NCBI RefSeq assembly: GCF_900143075.1
Contig: NZ_FRCY01000011.1
Coordinates: 1-64,000 of the forward strand
Reading direction: 5' to 3'
Origin: Cyclobacterium lianum
Lineage (GTDB): Bacteria > Bacteroidota > Bacteroidia > Cytophagales > Cyclobacteriaceae
DNA length: 64,000 nucleotides
Shown here: piece after piece, positions 43,189 to 52,784 of the stretch
Layout: every line of letters begins with the position of its first letter
Numbering within the stretch: the stretch's first letter is position 1
The notes under the pieces: model-generated
The model's input: the letters and a program-made list of their open reading frames with translations, nothing else
Told to the model about the DNA's origin: nothing
The model's database searches: none
Made by a program: the position numbers and the translations under genes

Positions 43189-43619
43189 GGTTATTCTGAA
43201 TTATTTGATTTGGTAAATATATAATGACAGCAATATAATTATTCATTACAATATATACAGCTCTATTGTATACCGGAAAAATGACAAATTAGGCAATCCG
43301 ATTGGAATAAATCTTACCGTTCAACAATATTCAGCTATCAAAAAAGTTTTTTCACAGGGATCCCATGTCGCCTGTGAAAGATATTACTCCATCCATTTAT
43401 TACCTTGCTTCTACCGGGTACCTCGTGCCGGACACCCTGCCGGCAAATTTCAATCCTTATTAAATCGGGAAAGCACAGTATTGCAAGGGACTTTCCTCCC
43501 GTAGTAAACCTGAATTCGATGGTGAGTGATCCGGGAGGTTATATAGCCCGCCCGGAAATAAAAAAAAACCGGACAAAAATTTTGCCCGGTTTCTATCGGA
43601 ATAATTAACCTGTGATCGC
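43189..43619. other. Intergenic region with terminator, no gene seen
   Basis: The 431 bases hold the likely promoter of the oxidoreductase gene on the left and a minus-strand terminator at 43561-43592. I find nothing else that I can support. Confidence 0.5.
43561..43592 (-). terminator. Terminator of the TonB-like gene
   Basis: Read on the minus strand, AAACCGGGCAAAA pairs with TTTTGTCCGGTTT and is followed by a run of T, 28 bases after the stop of the gene ending at 43620. Confidence 0.8.
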
Positions 43620-44336
43620 TTACCTGATCAATGCAGGCAGCGTAGGATTTTTCTCAAAATCGAAAGTGATCGGCAGGACCGATAAGGAGGCTACCTGTAC
43701 ATTATCGATCTCTGCAGGTTCCCAGTCGCCTGAAGTAGCCTTCAGTGCTTCGATTGCCTGCTGCTCGAGATCTTCCAGATACATGTCTACAGAAGTGTCA
43801 ATATTGCTGGAAGTAGTAGCAAATGGAATAGAACCATTCTCATCGACTACAAACTTCACAAAAATGGTCCCTTCCAGCCCCCAGTTTTTCGCTTCCTGCG
43901 GATATTCGAGACTGTTGAGTACTGTATTTTTCAAGGCTTCTTCACCTTCATCAAATTCGGCCTCTTCATCTACCGAATAAAACACCCCCATACGGTTAGC
44001 AGTGGTTTTCATCTTGTTGCGATTACTTTTAAGATCGAATAAAACAACTTCCAGCTTTTTGCGATCCATGTCATTATCGACACCTGTCACTACTACATCT
44101 TGCAGTTCTCCCCCATCCATTTTGTAGGAATAGGAAAAAGCCGGATAATCTTTTACGATCTCATTGATCTGAATCAGGTAATCCATGTTTCTATTTTCCA
44201 TGGTTTCCAACTCGCTCTCAGACAAAGATCCCTCTTTGTCCTGCGCCACCGCGTGAGTGGTCAGGATGATCAGGCCTAGTGAAAGTACCCATCCACACAT
44301 TGCTTTTACCTGGTTTGAATTGAATATGGTTTTCAT
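43620..44336 (-). CDS. TonB-like C-terminal domain protein
   Basis: The protein has about 238 residues from ATG 44336 (MKTIFNSNQ). The first ~30 residues form a signal peptide ending THAVAQ. The C-terminal region (about 130-225) matches a TonB C-terminal domain: LEYPQEAKNWGLEGTIFVKFVVDENGSIPFATTSS, with the YP-x-x-A-x-x-x-G-x-x-G signature and V-x-V-F-V-V-x-x-D-G-x pattern. It is not a classical energy-transducing TonB, because there is no N-terminal membrane anchor followed by a Pro-rich spanning region; instead it is exported. Such soluble TonB-like proteins are frequent in Bacteroidota. Function unknown. Confidence 0.8.
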   Translation of the reverse strand: MKTIFNSNQVKAMCGWVLSLGLIILTTHAVAQDKEGSLSESELETMENRNMDYLIQINEIVKDYPAFSYSYKMDGGELQDVVVTGVDNDMDRKKLEVVLFDLKSNRNKMKTTANRMGVFYSVDEEAEFDEGEEALKNTVLNSLEYPQEAKNWGLEGTIFVKFVVDENGSIPFATTSSNIDTSVDMYLEDLEQQAIEALKATSGDWEPAEIDNVQVASLSVLPITFDFEKNPTLPALIR

Positions 44337-44500
44337 AATAGTCATGGTTTTCGTTAAAATTTTATCTCTCCCGGACATTTGCCAGAAGAATGTTAATTTT
44401 TACGTATTCAATTTGAAAAGGAACAATATACATGCCAAAACGAGTGTATTTGTTTTAAAAAAAGAATATTATACTGAAAAACACATCTAATATTGAAAAA

Positions 44501-44995
44501 CTACCATATACCCATGATCTCTACCTGCTTTCCCCGAAAATCAACGCGGTGCCCCTTTTTCTGCAAAATCAGGCTTTGAACAAGTGGGGACCTGACAGAA
44601 ACCAGTTGAATCTCCCGTCCGTCTATGGAAATTTTACCCAGGGAAATCGCTATCCAGATCCACCCGAAGCTCAATTGGAGCAATGCGCCCTCCTCTACCC
44701 GATCCTGGGAGACGATCTTTATTTTTTTCAGGAAATGATCCCCTTCTTTGCAAAGTGCGGATTGTTGCACCAGCATGTCGAGACGCTGATTGATTCGCTC
44801 TCTGCCCGTCTCATATTTATCCCCGGCACTACTTTTTGTTTCCAGCTGACTGGCTTCCCGGAGCGCAGTGATTTGCTCATTCAGGTCTTCAATTCGCTCC
44901 CGGTTCAAACGCCCGGCAAGCTCCTGCAGTCGCCTTTTATAGGAAATGGCATCGGGCAAAACCCCATCCTCTTCCTGGTCACCTTGTGTTTGCAT
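44501..44995 (-). CDS. GreA/GreB-like C-terminal domain protein
   Basis: The 164-residue protein has an N-terminal coiled-coil segment (RRLQELAGRLNRERIEDLNEQITALREA) and a C-terminal GreA/GreB-like beta domain. The end (KISIDGREIQLVSVRSPLVQSLILQKKGHRVDFRGKQVEIMGIW) matches the usual ...SPlg.ALlGk..GD.v....eI.ei pattern of transcript cleavage factors. Homologues are often labelled as 3-oxoacyl-ACP synthase by mistake. The acidic tip of the coiled coil that acts in the polymerase active site is not obvious, so it may be a polymerase-binding regulator. It is 3 bases after the aminopeptidase gene on the same strand. Confidence 0.72.
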   Translation of the reverse strand: MQTQGDQEEDGVLPDAISYKRRLQELAGRLNRERIEDLNEQITALREASQLETKSSAGDKYETGRERINQRLDMLVQQSALCKEGDHFLKKIKIVSQDRVEEGALLQLSFGWIWIAISLGKISIDGREIQLVSVRSPLVQSLILQKKGHRVDFRGKQVEIMGIW

Positions 44996-44998
44996 GTA

Positions 44999-46312
44999 TT
45001 ACCTATCATTCATAAGGGTTTCGATCTCTTCCGGGTCGATGGGTATATTTTTCATCAGGTCCCGGTAGCCATTTTCTTCCACCACAATATTATTTTCCAA
45101 CCGTATACCAAGTCCTTCCTCCAGAATATATATCCCGGGCTCGACCGTAAATACCATTCCAGCCTGTATGGGCTCATGCATGCTACCCACGTCATGAACG
45201 TCTAAACCCAGGTGATGGGAAGTGCCATGCATAAAGTATTTTTTGTACGCCGGCTTTTCCGGGTTCTGGTTCCTGATATCGGTCTGATCGATCAATCCCA
45301 GGTTGACCAGTTCAGATTGCATGATCAGGCCGACTTCCCTGTGATAAGCCTGAATCGAAATTCCCGGACGAAGCATGTTCATCGCTTCACGCTGAACGCG
45401 CAAAACGGCATCATAAACCTGTCGCTGCCTTTTGGAAAAGCGGCCATTTACAGGGATGGTGCGGCTCATGTCCGCATTGTAATTTCCGTATTCCGCACCC
45501 ACATCAAAAAGAATCAGGTCTCCATCTCCGCATACCTCATTGTTCTGGATATAATGGAGTACACAGGCATTTTTTCCGGATGCAATGATGGGCTCATAGG
45601 CAAATCCCCTGCTTCCACTCCTGACAAATTCATGAAGGTATTCCGCTTCGATTTCGTATTCCCGGAGGCCCGGCCCGACGACGGATAGGATTCTCCGAAA
45701 ACCCTTCTCCGTGATATCGCAGGCCTTCTGCAATTGATGCAGCTCCTCCGGCTCTTTTATCGAACGAAATTTATGCATCATCGGGGCCACCCGATGGTAT
45801 TGATGCAGGGGAAATTTCTCCTGACAGGACTGGATAAACCTGGCATCCCTGGTCTGAACCTGGCTATCGGCCCGCAAGTGCTCGTTGGTATTTAAAAAAA
45901 TGTGTTTGCTCAGGAGCATCAAAGCCTGGAAAGTAGCATCGAAATCGCTTGTCCAGCGGATGGTCTCCACTCCAGACAGTTCCTTTGCTTCCTCCATGGT
46001 AAACTTATGCCCTTCCCATATCGCAATCTGCTCATTAGTGGGTTTAATAAAAAGTATTTCCCGAAGCGAGGGATCCGGATAATCCGGGCAAATTACCAAA
46101 ATAGTCTCTTCCTGATCGATGCCACTCAGGTAAAGCAGGTCGTTGTTTTGCCTGAAGCGCATCGTACCGTCTGCATTGGTAGGCAGAATATCGTTGGAAT
46201 GAAAAACGGCGATGGATTTTGAAGGTAGCTTATCAATAAGCTTTTTCCGGTTATTTTTGTATAATGCTGCTGAAGCTGGTTGGTATCTCATACAACTGTT
46301 GATTTTTTGCAA
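44999..46312 (-). CDS. Aminopeptidase P-family Xaa-Pro peptidase
   Basis: The 437-residue protein has the two-domain layout of aminopeptidase P: an N-terminal creatinase-like domain and a pita-bread metallopeptidase domain. Metal ligands are visible as FDVGAEYGNYNADMSRT (two Asp), HGTSHHLGLDVHD (His), EPGIYI (Glu) and RLENNIVV (Glu). It cleaves N-terminal residues ahead of Pro, using two Mn(II) ions. It is cytoplasmic, with no signal peptide. It is probably co-transcribed with the GreA-like gene downstream. Confidence 0.95.
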   Translation of the reverse strand: MQKINSCMRYQPASAALYKNNRKKLIDKLPSKSIAVFHSNDILPTNADGTMRFRQNNDLLYLSGIDQEETILVICPDYPDPSLREILFIKPTNEQIAIWEGHKFTMEEAKELSGVETIRWTSDFDATFQALMLLSKHIFLNTNEHLRADSQVQTRDARFIQSCQEKFPLHQYHRVAPMMHKFRSIKEPEELHQLQKACDITEKGFRRILSVVGPGLREYEIEAEYLHEFVRSGSRGFAYEPIIASGKNACVLHYIQNNEVCGDGDLILFDVGAEYGNYNADMSRTIPVNGRFSKRQRQVYDAVLRVQREAMNMLRPGISIQAYHREVGLIMQSELVNLGLIDQTDIRNQNPEKPAYKKYFMHGTSHHLGLDVHDVGSMHEPIQAGMVFTVEPGIYILEEGLGIRLENNIVVEENGYRDLMKNIPIDPEEIETLMNDR

Positions 46313-46369
46313 AGGTAAAAAATATCCCCTGCCGGCAAGGCGAATTACAGCTATACTAACCAGATTGGT

Positions 46370-46924
46370 TTACTCACTATCCACACCAAACATGTTGAAC
46401 ACATCCCGTGAACCGTCGAGGGTGAGTGCATACTCTCCGGGAGGTAACGGGGAAACTTCCAATAGGTAAGAGCTATCTTTGTACCTGGAAGCCTGAAAAG
46501 GCAGAAAATCTATTGCCGCTGCTGTGGATTTGTTGAAGTTTACTGTCCCGGTGACGATTTGTCTCCGGTCTTTGTCAGGTTCAGACTCCAAAGCAAAAAT
46601 ATTGATCAACTCCATGGGATCACGGTCATTGTTTCCAGCCCTGACGATCAGCCGGATCTCGCTGCCCTGTCCGATCCTGACGGTACTTCTGGCAGCATTC
46701 ACAAAATTCATTCCCTTTGCCCGGGCCACACCAAACAAAGCTGCGCCTACACTTGCTTTCGATCCTGAGGACGCTTTTTGTTTTTCCAGAGGCTCTCCCG
46801 TCTGCTGATCCCGCACGAGCAGCACGATCCCGGAAAATTCAGGTTCAGCGATCTGCAAATCCTGCCCATGGAGCAAAAAGACAGGCATCAAAAACGAAAG
46901 AAATAGCGCAATCTTCATCAGCAA
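46370..46924 (-). CDS. Exported protein of unknown function
   Basis: The 184-residue protein has a signal peptide (about residues 1-20, ending LLHG). The mature part is predicted to be beta-rich (FSGIVLLVRDQQTGEPLEKQ; IRLIVRAGNNDRDPMELINIFALE; LLEVSPLPPGEYAL). The last segment resembles a carboxypeptidase-regulatory or immunoglobulin-like fold, as often seen for 'PGEYAL' strands. I recognise no family. ATG at 46918 is an alternative start. It stands upstream of the aminopeptidase gene on the same strand. Confidence 0.6.
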   Translation of the reverse strand: MLMKIALFLSFLMPVFLLHGQDLQIAEPEFSGIVLLVRDQQTGEPLEKQKASSGSKASVGAALFGVARAKGMNFVNAARSTVRIGQGSEIRLIVRAGNNDRDPMELINIFALESEPDKDRRQIVTGTVNFNKSTAAAIDFLPFQASRYKDSSYLLEVSPLPPGEYALTLDGSRDVFNMFGVDSE

Positions 46925-47057
46925 AGGGTTATGGCTCGCACCGGACTATCATACCCTTTCCCAAATATCTGATTCACCTGTTGATCCAGTGCGAACAGGC
47001 TTTTGAATATAACTCCAATTGTGGAGATTTACAAGCCCTGTTTCCTAGATTTTAGTC

Positions 47058-47321
47058 TCATGCGTCCAAAGCCTGGTGTGAACCTTTGGTGACCCCCCAG
47101 CGGATAAATACTTTGGTCACACTAACCAAGAGCCCTGTAGCTATGGTCCAGGCCAACACTTCCTTAAGCGAGTTGCCCTCCTCGTAAGGGTTTTTCGGAG
47201 CCTCTTTCCCTGTTGATTTCTCCCAGGTTTTTTCCAATGCCCTTCTGACCAAAAATGTTCCCAGCAGGGTCCCCCCTACGATCATGAGTTCCTGAAGTTG
47301 TTTCTTGTCTTTCTTTTTCAT
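47058..47321 (-). CDS. DUF4235-like small membrane protein
   Basis: The 87-residue protein has two hydrophobic segments (about residues 12-27 and 56-74) with a charged loop between them (RALEKTWEKSTGKEAPKNPYEEGNSLKEVLAW). The W-x-x-x-T-G-x-x-x-P pattern and layout match the DUF4235 family as I recall it. Function unknown. The start (MKKKDKK) is preceded by an AT-rich stretch. Confidence 0.65.
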   Translation of the reverse strand: MKKKDKKQLQELMIVGGTLLGTFLVRRALEKTWEKSTGKEAPKNPYEEGNSLKEVLAWTIATGLLVSVTKVFIRWGVTKGSHQALDA

Positions 47322-47687
47322 CTGTTTATAATTTGCTTTTTACTGCGTCCCGAAAATCTCTTTCAGTTGGGGCGCTTCCTATGTTTTATAATTGTCCCAC
47401 TTTAATAGGTTCTTCAAATGCCAGGCTGACTCCGGGCAGGCTTGTTTTCCTTTGTTTCGATTCGAAATAGATCAGCCTGATTTTCTCCTGACAGCAATTC
47501 TACTACCACCGAAATGTGAAAACCCTTTTACCTCATGTCCCCTACCTGCTTCCCAATTAAAAATCAGGTCTGTTGACCTACCCTACTGTCTGGTGTGTCC
47601 GGTTTCGCAGATACGGGAATAAAGTTCTTCCGGAAATAAAACCAAATAATCATGCCAAACTTCAAAAGGCTCCCAAAAAAATTGCGT
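47322..47687. other. Intergenic stretch, nothing supported
   Basis: These 366 bases hold no ORF with family resemblance, no clear hairpin with a T run and no repeat. They separate two minus-strand genes. Confidence 0.5.
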
Positions 47688-48803
47688 TCACACCTTGATG
47701 TACCATTTATTTTTATCCATCCACAGACCTATGAGCCAAATCACAAGCATAAAACTCAATGCAAATAGTAAACTTGCCGTTTTTGCCGGAAAATAAGGCA
47801 CAAATGCAGTCTGATACAACCAGGTCTTTAGTGCCTGATCGCCCACGCGTATCATGATCATCAGGCGGACCAGCAGGCCTGAGAGTACATACAGGATGAG
47901 GGGATTTCGTCCGAAGAGCTCAAAAAATCCGGACCATTTTTTCCTTTGCTTGATTTCAAGAACATACATGAGACCGGCGAGTATGGCTGTTGCATAGCCA
48001 GCGGTCACCAGCACGAATGTGCTCGTCCATATTTTTTTATTGACAGGAAACCACAAATCCCAGAAGTATCCAGCCAGCAATAAAGCCAATCCAAGAAGAA
48101 AAAGCCGCGAAACAGTCCGTCCCCTGCTTTTCTCATTTTGAATGTAAACACCCACTCCATACCCCAGAAGTACATTGACCACTGCCGGCAGAGTACTCAG
48201 TATACCCTCAGGATCAAATGGGATTCCTTCTCCCTTATACAAATTGGCAGCACCGATCAGCCAAAGATCCAATTTCCTGGCAGCATTTCCCTCCAGTACA
48301 TAGGGATCCGGCCCCGCTGCACCGAATAAATACATTACAAACCAATAAGCCATCAGCATTATCCCGCCAATAATAAGGCTAGTCCTGAGCGTAAAAAAAT
48401 AAACCAGCGTAGCTGCTATCCCATAGCATAGTGCGATTCTTTGTAAAACACCCAAAAGGCGGATTTTGCTAAAATCATACGGGATAATACCTGTCTCCGA
48501 CATGCTAAAAAAAGGAAAGGCAGTAAGCAGAAGACCTATCCCAAAAATAAAAAGTGTCCTTTTGCCTACCTTTTTAAAGTAAATGCGGGGCCCACGGGCC
48601 TTAAGTTTTCGCAGACTGAAGCTCATGGCATTGCCTACCACAAATAGAAAAGTAGGGAATACCAGATCGGTTATGGTCAGGCCATGCCAGGAAGCATGCG
48701 ACAGGGGTGAAAAATTGGTCCTCCAGTCTCCCGGGGTATTGACGATAATCATCAAAGCCACCGTGAGACCTCTCAAGACATCTAATGATTGGTATCTGGT
48801 CAT
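47688..48803 (-). CDS. HGSNAT-like (DUF5009/DUF1624) membrane acetyltransferase
   Basis: The 371-residue protein has about 10 transmembrane helices and opens with RYQSLDVLRGLTVALMIIVNTPG, the family signature, followed by SWHGLTITDLVFPTFLFVVGNAMSFSL with the conserved His used for acetyl transfer in human HGSNAT. The family transfers acetyl groups from cytosolic acetyl-CoA to an amino sugar on the far side of the membrane. It is the last gene of the cluster with GH20 and a second family member, consistent with acetylating glucosamine-containing glycans. Substrate inferred. Confidence 0.88.
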   Translation of the reverse strand: MTRYQSLDVLRGLTVALMIIVNTPGDWRTNFSPLSHASWHGLTITDLVFPTFLFVVGNAMSFSLRKLKARGPRIYFKKVGKRTLFIFGIGLLLTAFPFFSMSETGIIPYDFSKIRLLGVLQRIALCYGIAATLVYFFTLRTSLIIGGIMLMAYWFVMYLFGAAGPDPYVLEGNAARKLDLWLIGAANLYKGEGIPFDPEGILSTLPAVVNVLLGYGVGVYIQNEKSRGRTVSRLFLLGLALLLAGYFWDLWFPVNKKIWTSTFVLVTAGYATAILAGLMYVLEIKQRKKWSGFFELFGRNPLILYVLSGLLVRLMIMIRVGDQALKTWLYQTAFVPYFPAKTASLLFALSFMLVIWLIGLWMDKNKWYIKV

Positions 48804-48856
48804 GGATAAGAACTGGTTGATAGTAGCACTTGTATATTTGGGACCGTCAGCGGCGC

Positions 48857-49978
48857 CTAAGGTATTTTTTCCCCAAATACCCGGACAAAAGTGACCCAGG
48901 GTTGTTCTGTGTCTCCATCTTCTCTTTGATTCTGGTCATTGGTATATTCCTCAAAGCCGTCCAGAAAAGCATCTGCCCCTGACCAGACGGTAAGCATTAC
49001 TCCCTTAAACCGGTCCTGCATTTCTTTGGTTTGATAGGTCCTGTACCGGATCATGTCCTCCACCTGCAACATACCTACCTGCGGCTTGCGCCAGGAACAA
49101 CTGATGACGTCAAAGCCTTTCATGGCAAACATGACCGGAGTCTGATCCGGCCGCTCGTAATGCCAGTCGCAGATAACGACATCCCTGGGTATCATATCTA
49201 TCGCCCTATGGGTATTGTTCATGCTGGCTTCCCACATACCTATTCCCGTGGTCTTTCCATCAATAAGACGGTCGCCCCAGATCCAGAGCTGTTTTCCTTG
49301 CGCATGCAGGTGGTTTCTGATTTTACTTACCTCCCCGGCAAACAGCTCAGCCTTATCCCTGCCGCCACATCTCGGGCATTTCTCATCGCCGATATAAAAC
49401 ACCTCATCCATTCCTGCATGAAAAGCATCGGCTTCAAAGACGGTGACGATTTCATCCACCAAATCAAAGACCACATCATGTACTCCTGGATGCAAGGGAC
49501 AATAACTCTTACAATACAAACCGTCTTCATTGGGCCATTTATAGTTTTCAGGAATGGCTACATGAGGGGTTTCATCAAACTCCGGATATTCCTTCAGCAA
49601 ATTTCCGAGGGAGGATGCCCAGGATTGGTGCCCCAGCAGATTGATCTGGGGAATCATCTTTATCCCATTGCGGGAAGCGGCCGCCACGATTTTCTTTACA
49701 TCGGAAGGCGATAACACCTCGGGGTCTCTCAATTCCGGATGACTTTCATAGGCATAATTGTAATCCACTCTCAAGACCAATACATTCAGTCCCCGGGGAC
49801 CGAGTTCATCATCCATAAATTTGACAAATCGGTCTACACCGCCTTTTTGCGGAGCAGCAATCGCCATCCCGCGCACAGGCAAGTCTGAAAGCTGCATTTG
49901 CCGGGCCATGCCAGTAAACAGCGGGAAAGACAGTAGGAGAACACAAAGGAGGAAGTTTTTACTCGATAGGTTTTTCAT
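48857..49978 (-). CDS. GH20-like glycoside hydrolase
   Basis: The 373-residue protein has a signal peptide (about residues 1-26) and a TIM-barrel of the GH20 type. The catalytic pair is visible as Asp191-Glu192 in FHAGMDEVFYIGDEKCPRCGG, matching the H-x-G-x-D/E-E of beta-N-acetylhexosaminidases, and IPQINLLGHQSW precedes it at strand 4. The usual N-terminal GH20b domain is missing, so it is a short, catalytic-domain-only form. It would release N-acetylhexosamine in the periplasm. Neighbours on both sides are HGSNAT-like genes in the same direction (gaps of 53 and 24 bases). Confidence 0.85.
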   Translation of the reverse strand: MKNLSSKNFLLCVLLLSFPLFTGMARQMQLSDLPVRGMAIAAPQKGGVDRFVKFMDDELGPRGLNVLVLRVDYNYAYESHPELRDPEVLSPSDVKKIVAAASRNGIKMIPQINLLGHQSWASSLGNLLKEYPEFDETPHVAIPENYKWPNEDGLYCKSYCPLHPGVHDVVFDLVDEIVTVFEADAFHAGMDEVFYIGDEKCPRCGGRDKAELFAGEVSKIRNHLHAQGKQLWIWGDRLIDGKTTGIGMWEASMNNTHRAIDMIPRDVVICDWHYERPDQTPVMFAMKGFDVISCSWRKPQVGMLQVEDMIRYRTYQTKEMQDRFKGVMLTVWSGADAFLDGFEEYTNDQNQREDGDTEQPWVTFVRVFGEKIP

Positions 49979-50002
49979 TTGGTTCGGGGTTTATACAGTA
50001 GT

Positions 50003-51208
50003 CTAAATTTTTAAGCGCAAATTTTTCTTCTCGAGTAGCCCGGTTATCAGAATAATAAGCAGCGCATACAGCAGGGATTTGAGCAAACCCACCATTCCGC
50101 TCCTGAATACCAAAGGCAGGGCCCAGCCACTAAGTGACAGTAGCGCATAATGTATATAAGGCAATAAGTAGCAGGTCAGCGTGCTGGTGCCCGCTGGCTT
50201 TATCCAGCTAAACCAGTCTTTTCGCCCTTTCAAATCTACCAGCCAGATCAGGAAACCATATGTCAGCAGAGAGATGGCAATACAGATCAAAACCCAGGAG
50301 GGAGAAGATCCGATTTTGTGTATGCCCCACAAAGGTCGGGTAAGTAAACCGATCAGAAGGCCTCCCGCCGCACCGGTAGACAGGATTATCCAGAAACGAT
50401 ATCTTTTGTCAGTACTAAAATATTTGCGGTAATAGAGGCTGGCCAGCATGCCGGAGGTGGAGAGAGCCGGCGTGGCCCCATCATCAATGAGCCAAAAATA
50501 GGGCTTCACGGCGGTAAGAAATCCAAGCAAACCCAGCTTCGACAGTACACTGAACAATATAAAGGAAGAGAAAGCCAGCCATACCAATGGCAATTTGCCC
50601 CTGCTCAGCAGAAAAACCAGCGAGGCAATCAGATAAGCCCAGCCGATCAATCCCAAAATACCCCACCAGTAAATGTCCATCCATTTTGGATCAGCTGCAG
50701 TACCTCCCTTGTAAAACAGTGCGAGGAAAATCAGTATCGACCAGCCCAGCGATTTTATCAGAAATCTTGTCCTTTCTTTGACCTTTTCAGGATAATCTAT
50801 CCATATCAGAAAGAAGGCCAGTGTCAGCACAATTTGCCAGACTGCTTTCGGGAGGATGGCGATGCCTTCCTGATAATTTTCGAGATTGACGTGGAATACC
50901 CCCATGATCAGCAAGGCCAGGGACCTGGAAAGGACATGAATCAAAATCTCCCGGTCGGTGTGTCCCTTCCTCCAGCGGTTGTTTATGGCCAGCGGAATCG
51001 ATAAACCCACAATAAAAAGAAAAGCCGGGAAAACTACGTCCGAAAGCCCCATTCCATCAACCTCTGCCGGCACATGTTTCAGCCATTCCGGCACGTCCCT
51101 CAATGTCCACAGGTCATTGACAAAAATCATGAGCATCATGGTGACTGCGCGAAATACATCGATGGCATGATTGCGGGAATTCCGGGTGAGGTCCTGCTTC
51201 ATCTTCAC
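50003..51208 (-). CDS. HGSNAT-like (DUF5009) membrane acetyltransferase
   Basis: The 401-residue multi-pass membrane protein has the family opening RNHAIDVFRAVTMMLMIFVNDLW and GLSDVVFPAFLFIVGLSIPLAI. It shares the family with the gene at 47688 but the two are well diverged, so they probably act on different sugars or positions. It follows the cupin gene by 9 bases and precedes the GH20 gene by 24, so it is part of the same operon. Here the residue pattern before GLSD (HVPAEVDGMGLSD) lacks the His seen at that place in the other copy, so its catalytic status is uncertain. Confidence 0.85.
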   Translation of the reverse strand: MKMKQDLTRNSRNHAIDVFRAVTMMLMIFVNDLWTLRDVPEWLKHVPAEVDGMGLSDVVFPAFLFIVGLSIPLAINNRWRKGHTDREILIHVLSRSLALLIMGVFHVNLENYQEGIAILPKAVWQIVLTLAFFLIWIDYPEKVKERTRFLIKSLGWSILIFLALFYKGGTAADPKWMDIYWWGILGLIGWAYLIASLVFLLSRGKLPLVWLAFSSFILFSVLSKLGLLGFLTAVKPYFWLIDDGATPALSTSGMLASLYYRKYFSTDKRYRFWIILSTGAAGGLLIGLLTRPLWGIHKIGSSPSWVLICIAISLLTYGFLIWLVDLKGRKDWFSWIKPAGTSTLTCYLLPYIHYALLSLSGWALPLVFRSGMVGLLKSLLYALLIILITGLLEKKNLRLKI

Positions 51209-51217
51209 CGGAAAGGT

Positions 51218-51730
51218 TTACCGACGCTGAAAATCATCCTGTACCCGCACAATATCGCTCTCATCCGATGGGTTTGCAGGGTCGGTGTGCATCCAGATTT
51301 CAGCCACAAGACCCCAGTTTTTCAGACCTACCAGGCGGTGCCGCTCTCCCTGCTTCAAGCGCACCACCTTTCCGGTTTCCATAGGCTGAAGAGGGCCTTC
51401 GGTGTCGCTGTCACTTCTTACGATCCCCCCATCTCCGGCAATTAATTTCCAGATCTCAGCCCTACGATGGTGATATTGCCAGGAAAGGCGTTTTTCGGGA
51501 CCTACAAGTAATATCTTTGGGCTCAATTTATTTTTCAACTGGTCGGCGGTCAATTCTACCTCTGGAAAATATCTCTTCCGAAAAGCACTGATCTGGTTTT
51601 CATCAATCACAAAAAAACCGCCCCAGGGCCGGCTATCATCTTTGCCCACCAGCCTGAAACCCTCCGCTAAAAGGGATTTTTCGACGGTGCTAAAAATTTC
51701 ATCCTTGGATAATTCCTTTTCTATCTTCAT
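51218..51730 (-). CDS. Cupin, phosphomannose isomerase type II-like
   Basis: The 170-residue protein is a single cupin: the metal-binding motifs are SWQYHHRRAEIWKLIAGDG (cupin 1, two His and a Glu) and LKQGERHRLVGLKNWGLVAEIWMHTD (cupin 2, His). RPWGGFFVID near residue 35 is the RPWG signature of mannose-6-phosphate isomerase-like cupins. It probably isomerises or binds a hexose phosphate. The next gene upstream encodes a ROK sugar kinase, which could supply the phosphate ester. Cytoplasmic, no signal peptide. Confidence 0.8.
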   Translation of the reverse strand: MKIEKELSKDEIFSTVEKSLLAEGFRLVGKDDSRPWGGFFVIDENQISAFRKRYFPEVELTADQLKNKLSPKILLVGPEKRLSWQYHHRRAEIWKLIAGDGGIVRSDSDTEGPLQPMETGKVVRLKQGERHRLVGLKNWGLVAEIWMHTDPANPSDESDIVRVQDDFQRR

Positions 51731-51923
51731 CTGTTAAATAATGGTTTCTTTATGGTCACTCTCCTGTTCTCACCTTCAACTGGCTGCCGCAATTTAATCA
51801 AAATTGCCGGACTCGCTACACCTGTAAGGCCCGGCCATGTGCAAACTTTATCGCTGAAGTATGCTGTAAACAATCGGACAAATATTAATCTTTGATCCTG
51901 AAATTAGCAAAAGATAGTGATTT

Positions 51924-52784
51924 TTAGGTTTGGATACATACACTTGAGGCTCCGATCATTGCCGCCTTTTCTCCCAGCTTACTGATATGCAGCTCAGCCA
52001 TAAACCCCTTTTGTTGCAGGATTTCTCTGACCAGCGGTAGAAAGTATACTTCAGCCTTGAGAATATTACCGCCAAAGACTACCTTATCGATATCGCTTTG
52101 CCTGCTGTCCTGAAGCATCAGAATAAGATCTGCAAGGTTTCCGGCAAAGTCCTTTAGCCTGGACAGCGTCTCCGCTCTCGTTTGCGGGTCGTTCAGCAGG
52201 TCCTTTAACCCCTCCACTTCCTTACCGAACTCTGTCCGGGCCCAACGGGTAAAATAGGCAGTACTTAGCAAGTCTTCTGCTATTCCCCCCTTGAAAGGAA
52301 TGCACCAGATCGCACCGTCTTCGGCCAGGTGGCCGGATTTGAATGCACCTCCCAGCCCGGTGCCCAGAGTAATGCCCATCAGGTTAACGCTTGCAGGCCA
52401 GCCTGCTACATGTGCCTCTCCCTGCAAAAAGGCCGCAGCATCATTCATAAATGTAACGTTTTTGGTGGGCAGGCATAATCTTTCTGCCAGGGCCGCTCTT
52501 ATATCAGATCGGTACAAGGCCTGGTATTTTCCCTGAGTCACCATGAGAGAAATGCCATTTTCATAATCAAATGGTGCCGGCATGGCTATTCCCAACCGGC
52601 TATCCGCTTCGATCTCCAGAGCAAGGATACAGCGAGACCATGCATCCAGTATTTCCTCCCGGGATCCGGCAGAGTTTACCGGGCCTCTGGCCAGGTCGGT
52701 ATCAGCAATGGACATCCCATCATCACTCAAGATACCTGCACTGATATGCGAGCCACCTATGTCTACTCCGATAACCTTACTCAT
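51924..52784 (-). CDS. ROK-family sugar kinase
   Basis: The 286-residue protein (ATG 52784, MSKVIGVDIGGSHIS) has the ASKHA phosphate loop VIGVDIGGSHI and the second ATP-binding segment LMGITLGTGLGGAFKSG with the ROK signature region FMNDAAAFLQGEA. The usual zinc-binding CxCGxxGC motif of many ROK members is not seen. No DNA-binding domain is present, so it is a kinase rather than a repressor. Its start overlaps the end of the TPR lipoprotein gene. Likely role: phosphorylation of an N-acetylhexosamine or hexose taken up after the GH20 step. Confidence 0.88.
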   Translation of the reverse strand: MSKVIGVDIGGSHISAGILSDDGMSIADTDLARGPVNSAGSREEILDAWSRCILALEIEADSRLGIAMPAPFDYENGISLMVTQGKYQALYRSDIRAALAERLCLPTKNVTFMNDAAAFLQGEAHVAGWPASVNLMGITLGTGLGGAFKSGHLAEDGAIWCIPFKGGIAEDLLSTAYFTRWARTEFGKEVEGLKDLLNDPQTRAETLSRLKDFAGNLADLILMLQDSRQSDIDKVVFGGNILKAEVYFLPLVREILQQKGFMAELHISKLGEKAAMIGASSVCIQT

